Assembly: GCA_028871195.1 (NCBI GenBank)
Contig: JAGWNT010000057.1
Coordinates: forward strand, 1-26,692
Origin: REEB85 sp018971455
Lineage (GTDB): Bacteria > Pseudomonadota > Alphaproteobacteria > Acetobacterales > Acetobacteraceae
DNA: 26,692 nt
Direction: 5' to 3'
Under the pieces are notes generated by a model. That model was not told where the DNA came from. It did no database searches and saw only the letters and a list, made by a program, of their open reading frames with translations. The translations under genes were made by a program, and so were the position numbers. Of the stretch, positions 1-7,241 are shown in pieces (within the stretch, counting starts at the first letter, position 1; each line of letters begins with the position of its first letter).

Positions 1-834
1 CGCGATGGCGACGAAGGACATGCCGAACAGCGTGTCCGGCCGGGTGGTGTAGACCTCGATCTCGTCGATGCCGGCCTCGGCCCCGGCGAGGGCGAAGCGC
101 ACCCGCGCCCCCTCGCTGCGGCCGATCCAGTTGGCCTGCATCAGCCGCACCCGCTCGGGCCAGCGATCGAGCCCGTCAAGCGCGTCCAGCAATTCGGGCG
201 CGAAATCGGTGATCTTGAAGAACCACTGCCAGAGCTGCTTCTTCTCGACCGGCGCGCCGGAACGCCAGCCGCGCCCGTCGATCACCTGCTCGTTGGCCAG
301 CACCGTGCCATCGACTGGGTCCCAGTTGACCCAGCTTTCGCGCCGTTCCACCAGGCCGGCGGCGAGAAAGTCGAGAAAGAGCTTCTGCTGCTGGCCGTAA
401 TAGGACGGATCGCAGGTGGCGAATTCGCGCGTCCAGTCCAGCGAGAGGCCCATGCGCTGGAGCTCCGCGCGCATCGCCGCGATATTCTCCCAGGTCCATT
501 GCGCCGGATGGACGCCGCGTTCGCGCGCCGCGTTCTCCGCCGGCAGGCCGAAGGCGTCCCACCCCATCGGGTGCAGGACGTCAAAGCCGCGCGCGCGCTT
601 GTAGCGGGCCACCACGTCGCCGAGCGTGTAGTTGCGCACGTGACCCATGTGGATCTTCCCGCTCGGGTACGGAAACATCTCCAGCACATAGTATTTGGGC
701 CGCCCGCTGGTCGGCACATCGGCGACGCGGAAGCAGCCGTGCGCGTCCCATTGCGCCTGCCAGTGCGGCTCGGCGCGGGCGAAGTCGTAACGCAAATCGG
801 ATTTCTGCGGCGTCTCGGCGGTGGGGGCGTTCAT
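1..834 (-). CDS. leuS: Leucyl-tRNA synthetase, N-terminal part (truncated by window edge)
   Basis: Class Ia aminoacyl-tRNA synthetase that charges tRNA-Leu in the cytoplasm. The frame opens at an ATG at 834-832 and stays open for 278 codons to base 1, so only the N-terminal third is present. Visible are the class I HIGH-type motif as KIHMGHVRNYTLGD, the strongly conserved MGWDAFGLPAENAA segment, and near the edge TTRPDTLFG, the hallmark of the CP1 editing domain. A modest Shine-Dalgarno-like AGAGAAG precedes the ATG. It lies 152 bases downstream of the DUF3576 lipoprotein on the same strand; the order DUF3576-leuS is common in alphaproteobacteria, where lptE and holA often follow (outside this window). 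Identification is secure. Confidence 0.96.
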   Translation of the reverse strand, partial: MNAPTAETPQKSDLRYDFARAEPHWQAQWDAHGCFRVADVPTSGRPKYYVLEMFPYPSGKIHMGHVRNYTLGDVVARYKRARGFDVLHPMGWDAFGLPAENAARERGVHPAQWTWENIAAMRAELQRMGLSLDWTREFATCDPSYYGQQQKLFLDFLAAGLVERRESWVNWDPVDGTVLANEQVIDGRGWRSGAPVEKKQLWQWFFKITDFAPELLDALDGLDRWPERVRLMQANWIGRSEGARVRFALAGAEAGIDEIEVYTTRPDTLFGMSFVAIA

Positions 835-901
835 CAGCTTCTCTGGCGAATACGGCGTTGGCGCCTGTATCCGTCAGATCAAACCTTACGGCAACTGTCA
901 G

Positions 902-923
902 GCCATCGTCTGAAGGCGATGGC
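902..923 (-). other. Perfect 7-bp hairpin between the DUF3576 gene and leuS
   Basis: GCCATCG and CGATGGC face each other across an 8-base loop in the 152-base spacer. There is no U-tract after it on the minus strand, so it is not a convincing terminator; it could be an attenuating or processing structure. Just downstream on the minus strand, TTGCCG and GATACA spaced by 17 bases form a weak promoter-like pair that could serve leuS. Confidence 0.3.
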
Positions 924-986
924 GCGGTCCCGCCCTTGCGTTCCGCCCCCGCGCTCCGGCGCCGCGTGGCCGCAACGGCGGCGCGT

Positions 987-1520
987 TCAGCCGCCGGTGG
1001 ATTGGGTGCGAAGCTGGCGCGCCCGCTCGAGGATGCGGTTCTCGATGTCGCTCACCGTCGCCGGATCGACCCCGGCATCGACCCACTGCCCGCCCTGCTG
1101 CACCTGGCGGAAGATCGAGACCTTCACCCCGTCGGCGCGAAGCTGGCGGCCGAGGATGTAGGCGGTGGCCTTGAAACGCTCGGCGGAGCTGGAGGGCGGT
1201 TGATACCAGTCGGTGATGATGACGCCGCCGAACGGATCGGCCGAGGCCAGCGGCATGAAGGACAGCGTATCGAGCGCGCCGCGCCAGAGATAGGCGTTCA
1301 CCCCCAGCGCCGCGCCCTGGTCCTGCTTGCTGGAGCCGCCGCCGAGGCTGAACAGGCCGCCGCTGCCCAGAAGACTGCCGCGCACCGCGCCGCCCTCGCG
1401 CGGATCGTAGTAATTTCCCCCAGGCGCCGGCTTGAACTGCGAGCAGCCTGCCAGCAGGGCGGCGCCGGCGAGCAGAGACAGTGCGGGATGGAGCCGGACA
1501 AGGCGACGGGAAAGGGACAT
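987..1520 (-). CDS. DUF3576 domain lipoprotein
   Basis: Protein of 177 residues whose N-terminus is a lipoprotein signal: a basic start (MSLSRRLVRLH), a hydrophobic stretch and the lipobox LLAGC, giving a lipidated cysteine near residue 25 and probable membrane anchoring. The rest (glycine/serine-rich linker, then NAYLWRGALDTLSFMPLASADPFGGVIITDWY and a C-terminal mixed region) matches what I know of the DUF3576 family, usually found upstream of leuS in alphaproteobacteria. The start at 1520 is preferred over an upstream in-frame ATG at 1598 because it places the signal peptide at the N-terminus; the upstream extension is low-complexity. Function is unknown; co-occurrence with leuS-lptE suggests a link to the outer membrane, which is inference. 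Confidence 0.85.
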   Translation of the reverse strand: MSLSRRLVRLHPALSLLAGAALLAGCSQFKPAPGGNYYDPREGGAVRGSLLGSGGLFSLGGGSSKQDQGAALGVNAYLWRGALDTLSFMPLASADPFGGVIITDWYQPPSSSAERFKATAYILGRQLRADGVKVSIFRQVQQGGQWVDAGVDPATVSDIENRILERARQLRTQSTGG

Positions 1521-1575
1521 TCTTGGCCTGTTTGATGAGGAGAGCCGCGCGGTTGCTTTAGCCGACCGGAGGGCG

Positions 1576-1605
1576 CGCGCCAAGCCCGCACGCGCCAAGC
1601 CCGCA
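1576..1605. repeat. Perfect 2 x 15-bp tandem duplication
   Basis: The unit CGCGCCAAGCCCGCA occurs twice back to back, in the non-coding gap upstream of the DUF3576 gene. It looks like slippage-generated duplication. No function is evident. Confidence 0.7.
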
Positions 1606-1670
1606 GACCGGCAGGGGTTGGCGGGATGACACGGGACCGGGATGACAAGCGGGGCAGGGAAAAGGGGGCC

Positions 1671-1705
1671 AAAGAAAAAGGGCGGCGGGGTTTCCCCCGC
1701 CGCCC
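1671..1705 (-). terminator. Strong intrinsic terminator of the porin gene
   Basis: On the minus strand an 11-bp perfect GC stem (1705-1695 pairing with 1690-1680), closed by a 4-base GAAA loop, is followed directly by TTTTTCTTT. It begins 28 bases after the porin stop codon. This is the clearest terminator in the window and separates the porin from the DUF3576-leuS unit. Confidence 0.92.
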
Positions 1706-1732
1706 TTCCCGTTTCCGGGACCTAGCCGATCA

Positions 1733-2986
1733 TTACCACTTGATGGCGGTGCCGATGGCGAAGGCCTGGCCGTGCGTGTTGTTGAACGCCGTCGCGGGGC
1801 CGGTACCAACGAAGTTGTTGCCGAGCTCGTGACGCTGACCATAGAGGTAGGAGGCGAACAGCGACACGCCAGGAACCAGCGCGTAGGTGCCGCCGACGGC
1901 CAGACCGATGTCGGTCCGCATGCCCGTCGTCGTCGCCGTGTTGCCGGCGCTGAGCGCGTCGAAGTAGTGGAAGCCAACGGTGTAGGGGCCCGTCTGGTAC
2001 TGGGCGCCAACCAGCCAGGCGATCGTGCCCTTCTGGCCCTTCGCGAGCGGAGCGAAGCCGTTATTGGCCTTACCCGCAACCATGTGGCCACCAACGGTGA
2101 AGCCGGCATAGCTCAGGGTCGCACCGAAGTTGCCCAGGCTCTCGTTCTGGAACTGGGTCGCACCCGGGGCGTAGTCCTTCACGATGCCCGAGCCGATGAA
2201 GCCGCCGGCGGCCGCGATGCCGACGCCACCGAACGTGCCCTGATAGCGGGCCTGCGCCTCAACCATGTTCTCGCGACGGCCCGCATCGCTGCCGAGCAGC
2301 GAGGTGGACTGACGGTCGCAGCCGCCCTGGGCCGCGCTGTTGCAGGCGGTGGCGACGAACGAGCCGGTGTTCGGCGCGAAGCTGACGCCGAAGTCGAAGC
2401 CGGCGAAGCTCGGCGACAGGTAGACCACCTTGTTCGCGCTGTACAGCACGCTGGTGTACTCGAACGGCCAAGCCGGCTCGGTCGCGCCGGGCAGGTAGGT
2501 CGGAACGTCGCCGTTCCAGCCGCCGTCATCGAACCCTTCGAAGGTGCCGACGAGGAACAGGCCGGACGGACCATAATGCGGGCCGAAGCGGAACGTGCCG
2601 ATCGTCGGCGAACCGAGATAGGCATAGCCGCGACGCACATACAGCGTCTGCGCGGTCGAGTTGCCGCCCGGGCTCGGGCCAACGGTGCCCGGCTGGTTGA
2701 TACGGACTTCGAACTGGGCGCCATACTTGAGGCCGTTCGTCATCACGCCGTCGAAGCCCGGATACAGGCGGACATAGCCCTGCATCGCGTAGGGGTTCGA
2801 CTTGCCGCCGCCGACATTGTCAGCGCTGGAGCCGGCGACACCGGCGTACCAAACGAACAGGCCGTTGAAATTCACAGTCACGGAGCCGGGCTCGGTCGAG
2901 GGCTTGGTCGTCGCCAGCGTGGCGGCGTTGGCCATTCCGACCGTAGCGCCCAGCGCGGCCAAGCTGGCCAGCAGGAGCTTACGCAT
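1733..2986 (-). CDS. Outer-membrane porin
   Basis: Protein of 417 residues with a classical Sec signal peptide (MRKLLLASLAALGATVGMANA, likely cut after residue 21) and a mature part rich in Gly, aromatic residues and alternating hydrophobic/polar strands such as GYVRLYPGFDG, YGAQFEVRINQ and YTVGFHYFDAL, ending in an aromatic residue (AIGTAIKW) as beta-barrel proteins do for BAM recognition. It fits the Gram-negative porin superfamily as seen in Acetobacteraceae, and would form a trimeric diffusion channel in the outer membrane. The start is fixed by an ideal Shine-Dalgarno AAGGAGGT at 2998-2991. It is monocistronic: own upstream region of about 260 bases and own terminator. Two cysteines in the middle (ACNSAAQGGC) could form a loop disulphide. 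Substrate specificity cannot be read from sequence. Confidence 0.92.
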   Translation of the reverse strand: MRKLLLASLAALGATVGMANAATLATTKPSTEPGSVTVNFNGLFVWYAGVAGSSADNVGGGKSNPYAMQGYVRLYPGFDGVMTNGLKYGAQFEVRINQPGTVGPSPGGNSTAQTLYVRRGYAYLGSPTIGTFRFGPHYGPSGLFLVGTFEGFDDGGWNGDVPTYLPGATEPAWPFEYTSVLYSANKVVYLSPSFAGFDFGVSFAPNTGSFVATACNSAAQGGCDRQSTSLLGSDAGRRENMVEAQARYQGTFGGVGIAAAGGFIGSGIVKDYAPGATQFQNESLGNFGATLSYAGFTVGGHMVAGKANNGFAPLAKGQKGTIAWLVGAQYQTGPYTVGFHYFDALSAGNTATTTGMRTDIGLAVGGTYALVPGVSLFASYLYGQRHELGNNFVGTGPATAFNNTHGQAFAIGTAIKW

Positions 2987-3114
2987 GAAAACCTCCTTGT
3001 TGCACCGGCCGAAACCGGCGGACTACCAGGCCCCGCCCCGTTTCCCACCGGATGAACCCGCCCATTTCTGAACGAACCATCCCCCAACGGGTGAGGCAGC
3101 CGGACCTGGGCGGG

Positions 3115-3144
3115 AGTATTGGACCGCCCCGCGCCGCCCGGCAA
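3115..3144 (-). promoter_or_regulatory. Candidate porin promoter (weak)
   Basis: On the minus strand TTGCCG (3144-3139) and AATACT (3120-3115) are 18 bases apart, giving a leader of roughly 120 bases before the porin start. Matches to sigma-70 consensus are only partial; other sites in this spacer are possible. Confidence 0.25.
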
Positions 3145-3180
3145 CCTCTGGATGGGCCTGGCCATGGCATTTGCGGAACA

Positions 3181-3200
3181 CTGTGGCGGTGTTGCCACAG
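3181..3200 (-). other. Perfect inverted repeat in the spacer between TenI-like gene and porin
   Basis: CTGTGGC, six loop bases, GCCACAG. It lies about 50 bases after the stop of the TenI-like gene and upstream of the candidate porin promoter. It may be a terminator without a clear U-tract or an operator for the porin; the sequence does not decide. Confidence 0.4.
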
Positions 3201-3248
3201 GGAGGGATCGGGCCGGCCGCGGCCGGGATCGGCGCGCCGGCCGTGACT

Positions 3249-3803
3249 CTAGATAAGGGCGCCGATCGCGCCGGCGGCGCAGGAAAAGCGCAACCGGCGC
3301 GCCGAGTGCCCGTCGATCCCGCCCAGCGCCGCCGCGCCGGGGCGGGCGAGCGCGTTCCAGCGCACCGCGCCGAGCGCCGCCGCACCGGGATGGCTGGTGG
3401 TGGGGAAGGCGGGCGAGAGGAAGGCAATGGCGCCCGCGCGCCGCGCCCGGCGCAGCTCCACCGCGCCATGGGCCGAACTGGTCAGCAGCTTCCATCGCCG
3501 CCGCGCGCCGATCCGCCGGCCGCGCCGCAGATGCAGCCCCGCGCCCAGCGCGGCCGCCAGCCGCCAATCCCCGGCGATCACGAGCGCGATGCGGCGCGCC
3601 CGGCAGAGCCGCGAGATCCGCCGCGCCAGCGCCGGCCCCACGGGGTGGCGCAACACCACGCCGCACAGCCCGCGCGGCAGGGCGGCGATGGCGTGGCACG
3701 GGTCGGCGAGGCGCTCGCTGTCGGTGAACAGCCAGAGCACCGGCTGGCCATCGCGCCGTCGCGCCTTGACCGCGCGCGCCCATGCGACAAGCCTAGCATC
3801 CAT
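3249..3803 (-). CDS. TenI/thiamine-phosphate-synthase family protein
   Basis: 184-residue TIM-barrel-type protein of the ThiE/TenI family. Signatures: LWLFTDSERL near residue 23 (the family's first strand), GAGLHLRRG at about 88 where ThiE has GVHLGQ, SSAHGAVELRRARRAGAIAFLSP at about 109-131, PAFPTTSHPGAAALG at 131-145 (ThiE: P.F.T..K), and the phosphate-binding loop ALGGID at 159-164. ThiE couples the pyrimidine and thiazole halves of thiamine; several ThiE residues, including the GQ after the HL motif, are not present, so a TenI-type or unknown role is as likely. The start at 3803 shares a CATG with the divergent yggS start. Upstream in-frame ATGs exist (3824, 3845, 3857) but would lie inside yggS. 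No thiamine riboswitch is visible. Confidence 0.75.
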   Translation of the reverse strand: MDARLVAWARAVKARRRDGQPVLWLFTDSERLADPCHAIAALPRGLCGVVLRHPVGPALARRISRLCRARRIALVIAGDWRLAAALGAGLHLRRGRRIGARRRWKLLTSSAHGAVELRRARRAGAIAFLSPAFPTTSHPGAAALGAVRWNALARPGAAALGGIDGHSARRLRFSCAAGAIGALI

Positions 3804-4488
3804 GTCCGCGCCCCAGACCCCCATCGCCGCCAATCTGCGCCACATCCTGGACCGCATTGCCGCCGCCGCCCAGCGCGCCGGGCGCGATCCGGCGGCGGTT
3901 CATCTGGTCGCCGTCTCCAAGACCCACTCGGCCGCGGCGGTGGAGGAGGCGCTGGTCGCCGGCCAGCGCCATTTCGGCGAGAACCGCGTGCAGGAGGCCG
4001 CCGCCAAGTTCCCCGCCCTGCGCGCCGCCTGGCCCGAGCTGCGCCTGCACCTGATCGGCACCCTGCAGACCAACAAGGCGGCCGAGGCGGTGGCGGTGGC
4101 CGATGTCATCGAAAGCCTGGACCGGCCGCGCCTGGCCGACGCGCTGGCCGCCGCGATCCAGCGCGCCGGGCGCACGCCGGCCTTGCTGGTGCAGGTCAAT
4201 GTCGGCGACGAGGCGCAGAAATCCGGTATTCCCCGCGCCGACGCCGACGCCTTCATCGCCGCCTGCCAGGCGCGGTTCGGGGCCGCGCTGACCGGGCTGA
4301 TGTGCATCCCGCCGGTCGAGGGCGACCCGGCGCCGCATTTCGACTGGCTTGCCGCCTGCGCCGCCCGCCATGGCCTCGGCGTGCTGTCGATGGGGATGTC
4401 CGCCGATTTCGAGACCGCCATCGCCCATGGCGCCACCCATGTCCGCGTCGGCACCGCCATCTTCGGCAGCCGGCCGCCGGCGGGCTGA
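3802..4488 (+). CDS. yggS: YggS-family PLP-binding homeostasis protein
   Basis: 228-residue PLP-binding protein of the YggS/PROSC (PLPBP) family, cytoplasmic, known to buffer pyridoxal phosphate and influence amino-acid and vitamin B6 balance; no enzymatic reaction is firmly assigned. Family hallmarks are all present: the PLP lysine in HLVAVSKTHS (Lys40), HFGENRVQEA, HLIGTLQTNKAAEAV, and the C-terminal SMGMSADFETAIAHGATHVRVGTAIFGSR phosphate-binding stretch. The start at 3802 matches the family's usual N-terminus (an N-terminal helix NLRHILDRIAAAAQRAGR). Shine-Dalgarno is poor. kup follows after 51 bases in the same direction and may be co-transcribed. The promoter must lie within or beyond the divergent TenI-like gene. 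Confidence 0.95.
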   Translation: MSAPQTPIAANLRHILDRIAAAAQRAGRDPAAVHLVAVSKTHSAAAVEEALVAGQRHFGENRVQEAAAKFPALRAAWPELRLHLIGTLQTNKAAEAVAVADVIESLDRPRLADALAAAIQRAGRTPALLVQVNVGDEAQKSGIPRADADAFIAACQARFGAALTGLMCIPPVEGDPAPHFDWLAACAARHGLGVLSMGMSADFETAIAHGATHVRVGTAIFGSRPPAG

Positions 4489-4539
4489 GCGGGCTCGCGC
4501 CCTTGCGCGGGGCGTGACGGCGGCGTATCGGGCGCCGCC

Positions 4540-6441
4540 ATGGCACATGCATCCTCCGGCGTGACCGCCCAGCCCGCCGCCCGTCCGGCATTGCGGCTCT
4601 CCGCCCTGCTTGGCGTGCTTGGCGTGGTTTACGGCGATATCGGCACCAGCCCGCTCTATGCCTTCAAGGCCAGCCTCGACCATTTCGCCCGCCGGGGCAT
4701 CAGCGAATACGAGGTGTTCGGCATCCTCTCGCTGATCTTCTGGTCGCTGGTGCTGATCGTGACGGTCAAATACGTCACGCTGGTGATGCGCGCCGATAAT
4801 CGCGGCGAGGGCGGCATCCTCGCGCTGATGGCGCTGGCCCAGCGCGGCATCGCCAGCGAGCGCATGCATTACGCGCTGGCGCTGCTCGGCATCGGCGGCG
4901 CCTGCCTGTTCTTCGGGGACGGCGTCATCACCCCGGCGATCTCGGTGCTCTCGGCCGTCGAGGGGCTCGAGGTCGTGGCCGCACCGCTGCGCGAGTTCGT
5001 GCTGCCGGTCTCGGCCGTGGTCATCGTGGCGCTGTTCGTCTCGCAATCCTATGGCACCGGCAGCATCGGGCGCGTCTTCGGCCCGGTGATGGCGGTGTGG
5101 TTCACCGCCATCGGGCTGCTCGGCGCCGCCGAGATCGCCCACCATCCCCATATCCTGCTCGCCGTGCTGCCGAGCTACGCCGTGCTGCTGGTGGTGCACT
5201 ACAAATTCCTTGCCTTTGTCGTGCTCGGCTCCGTGGTGCTGGCGGTGACCGGGGCGGAGGCGCTGTACGCTGATATGGGCCATTTCGGCCGCCAGCCCAT
5301 CCGCGTCGCCTGGAGCTTTTTCGTGCTGCCCTGCCTGGTGCTGAACTATTTCGGCCAGGGCGCGCTGGTGCTGCGCCACCCGGAGGCCCTGAGCAGCCCG
5401 TTCTTCCTGCTCGCCCCGCACGGGCTGCGGCTGCCGCTGGTGATCCTGGCGACGCTGGCCACCGTGATCGCCAGCCAGGCGCTGATTTCCGGCGCCTATT
5501 CGATGGCGCGGCAATGCACCCAGCTCGGCTTCCTGCCGCGCATGACGGTGCAGCACACCAGCGCCACCGAGGAGGGGCAGATCTACCTCCCGCAGGTCAA
5601 TTCCGCCCTGCTGGTGGGCGTGCTGATCCTCGTCTTTTCGTTTGGCAGCAGCGACGCGCTGGCCTCGGCCTACGGCATCGCGGTGACCGGCACGTTCACT
5701 TTCACCTGCGTGCTCGCCGCCGTCGCCTTCCGTCGGCAGTTCGGCTGGTCGCGCCCCGCGGCGCTGGGCGTGTTCGGCGCCTTCTTTCTGATCGACCTCA
5801 CCTTCTTCGCCGCCAACGCGCTGAAGATCCCGGAGGGCGGCTGGGTGCCGCTGGCGCTCGGCATCGCGCTGACCGCGATGATGACGACCTGGAAGCGCGG
5901 CCGCGACCTGCTGCTCGAGCGCTGGAAGCAGGACAGCCTGCCGCTGGCCTCGTTCCTCGCGCGGCTGCCGCAGTCGCGCACCGTGCGGGTGCCCGGCATG
6001 GCGGTGTTCCTGACCGGCAACCCCGAGCACGTGCCCGGCGCCCTGCTGCACAACCTCAAGCACAACAAGGTGCTGCACGAGCGCGTGCTGTTCGTGACGA
6101 TGCAGAACATCGACGTGCCGGAAGTGCCGTCCGAGGAGCGCAGCACGATCACCGAGCTGGCGCCCGGCATCCATCGCGTGCTGATCGGCTATGGCTTCAT
6201 GGAAAGCCCGAACCTGCCGCGCGACCTCGGCCTGCTGCGTGCCAAGGGCGTCGAGTTTGACCCGATGCAGGTGAGCTACTTCCTGGGCCGCGAGACGCTG
6301 GTGCGCGCGACCGTGCCGAAACTGCCGATGTGGCGGCTGTGGCTGTTCCTGGTGATGGCGCGCAATGCCGTGCCGGCAACGGAGTTCTTCCGCATTCCCA
6401 GCGACCGGGTGGTGGAGCTGGGCGTGCGGGTGGCGATCTGA
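4540..6441 (+). CDS. kup: Kup-type low-affinity potassium transporter
   Basis: 633-residue inner-membrane K+ uptake protein (KUP/HAK/KT family, probably proton-coupled). Diagnostic segments: VVYGDIGTSPLYAFK at about 30-43, then RADNRGEGGILALMALAQ, LFFGDGVITPAISVLSAVEGLEVV, NYFGQGALVLRHPEA and QVNSALLVGVLILVFSFGSS. About twelve hydrophobic helices fill the first 440 residues and a soluble C-terminal domain follows (VRVPGMAVFLTGNPEHVPGALLHNLKHNKVLHERVLFV), as in E. coli Kup. Length is typical of proteobacterial Kup. The start at 4540 is chosen by length; a second ATG at 4549 and a GTG at 4561 are possible and no strong ribosome-binding site decides. It probably follows yggS in one transcript. 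Confidence 0.95.
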   Translation: MAHASSGVTAQPAARPALRLSALLGVLGVVYGDIGTSPLYAFKASLDHFARRGISEYEVFGILSLIFWSLVLIVTVKYVTLVMRADNRGEGGILALMALAQRGIASERMHYALALLGIGGACLFFGDGVITPAISVLSAVEGLEVVAAPLREFVLPVSAVVIVALFVSQSYGTGSIGRVFGPVMAVWFTAIGLLGAAEIAHHPHILLAVLPSYAVLLVVHYKFLAFVVLGSVVLAVTGAEALYADMGHFGRQPIRVAWSFFVLPCLVLNYFGQGALVLRHPEALSSPFFLLAPHGLRLPLVILATLATVIASQALISGAYSMARQCTQLGFLPRMTVQHTSATEEGQIYLPQVNSALLVGVLILVFSFGSSDALASAYGIAVTGTFTFTCVLAAVAFRRQFGWSRPAALGVFGAFFLIDLTFFAANALKIPEGGWVPLALGIALTAMMTTWKRGRDLLLERWKQDSLPLASFLARLPQSRTVRVPGMAVFLTGNPEHVPGALLHNLKHNKVLHERVLFVTMQNIDVPEVPSEERSTITELAPGIHRVLIGYGFMESPNLPRDLGLLRAKGVEFDPMQVSYFLGRETLVRATVPKLPMWRLWLFLVMARNAVPATEFFRIPSDRVVELGVRVAI

Positions 6442-6480
6442 GCGCGCCTATCGAGCCATCCGGCCTGCCGGGGGGTGGGG

Positions 6481-6556
6481 TGGTGGAGCCAATCGGAATC
6501 GAACCGACGACCTCCTGAATGCCATTCAGGCGCTCTCCCAACTGAGCTATGGCCCC
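6481..6556 (-). tRNA. tRNA-Ala, anticodon GGC
   Basis: A 76-base cloverleaf on the minus strand: acceptor GGGGCCA pairs with TGGCTCC and includes the G3:U70 wobble that marks alanine tRNAs; D-arm GCTC/GAGC; anticodon stem CCTGA/TCAGG around loop ATGGCAT, reading anticodon GGC for codon GCC; T-arm with TTCGATT loop; encoded CCA at the 3' end. GCC is a heavily used codon in this GC-rich genome. It sits 39 bases after kup on the opposite strand. Confidence 0.97.
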
Positions 6557-6598
6557 GCCCTCTGTCACAACGTGCTTGCGCGACGCGGTGAGGAGCGG

Positions 6599-6627
6599 CG
6601 TATAGACGCCTGCGCCGACCGGATCAA
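6599..6627 (-). promoter_or_regulatory. Sigma-70 type promoter of tRNA-Ala
   Basis: On the minus strand TTGATC (6627-6622) and TATACG (6604-6599) are separated by exactly 17 bases. Transcription would start near 6592, giving a leader of about 36 bases to be removed by RNase P at 6556. A 5-bp hairpin (6597-6610) overlaps the -10 element. Confidence 0.6.
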
Positions 6628-6698
6628 GAGCCGCCGGGCAGAGCCGCCCTGCGCATTCGCCGTGCCCGCCGCGGCGCCGCAGATTGGGGAGAGGCCGA

Positions 6699-7241
6699 AT
6701 GGGAGGACACGCCGCCTGGCACCCGCCCGACGAGGCGACCGCCGCCAGCAACCTGATGGTGTTCATCGAGTGGCTGCGCGCCTCGGGACTCCTGCCTGAG
6801 GCCGATCCGGCCGAGGTTGCGGCCTGGCGCGCCCGCGCGCCCGACGCCTTTGCCGCTGCCATTGCGGGGTTTGCCGGGCTCGACACCCAGGGCAGCGTCC
6901 GCGACGCGGTGCGCCGGGCCGGCGGCACGCTGGTGCTGCATCGCGGCGGGCGGCGGCGCGTCTGGCGCGCCGGCGCCATGCCGCCCGACATCGCCATGTC
7001 GCTGGAGTTGCCGGGCTGGGACGTGGTTCTGGAGCTGGTCGCCGACCATCTGCTGCGCGCCGAGACGCGCCCGGATCATCGCCTGCTGTGGGATGCCGAC
7101 CAGACGGATCCCTGGCCGCTGGCGGCCCTGCTGGTCGGCGCGACCGTCATCCTCGCCGAGCCGGGCGCCGGCGAGGCCCTGCTCGGCCCGGAGGAGGCGG
7201 TGCGCCTTACGCCGCTACCTTCAGCTCCGGGTGCAGGCTGA
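6699..7241 (+). CDS. Hypothetical protein, faint likeness to the N-terminus of an acyl-CoA/acetoacetyl-CoA synthetase
   Basis: 180-residue soluble protein with no confident family match. The first 65 residues (WHPPDEATAASNLMVFIEWLRASG ... AAWRARAPDAFAAAIAGFAGL) resemble the short helical N-terminal segment of acetoacetyl-CoA and acetyl-CoA synthetases, and DHRLLWDADQTDPWPLAALLVGATVILAEP resembles part of an adenylate-forming domain, but the AMP-binding P-loop and C-terminal domain are absent. It may be a family-specific small protein or a decayed remnant. ATG 6699 is preferred to the in-frame TTG 6684 because GGGGAGAGG stands 4 to 12 bases before it. Its last 35 bases overlap the 3' end of the convergent scoB gene, whose product handles acetoacetate; the functional link is speculation. 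Confidence 0.6.
   Translation: MGGHAAWHPPDEATAASNLMVFIEWLRASGLLPEADPAEVAAWRARAPDAFAAAIAGFAGLDTQGSVRDAVRRAGGTLVLHRGGRRRVWRAGAMPPDIAMSLELPGWDVVLELVADHLLRAETRPDHRLLWDADQTDPWPLAALLVGATVILAEPGAGEALLGPEEAVRLTPLPSAPGAG

Noticed and set aside
3745..3860. TPP riboswitch for the TenI-like gene
   Set aside because: The upstream region is yggS coding sequence and I see no conserved CUGAGA-type core on the minus strand.
3793..6174. A 793-codon minus-strand frame over yggS and kup
   Set aside because: Antisense shadow of two clear genes; composition (His, Gln, Arg, Gly-rich) is that of a reversed GC-rich coding frame.
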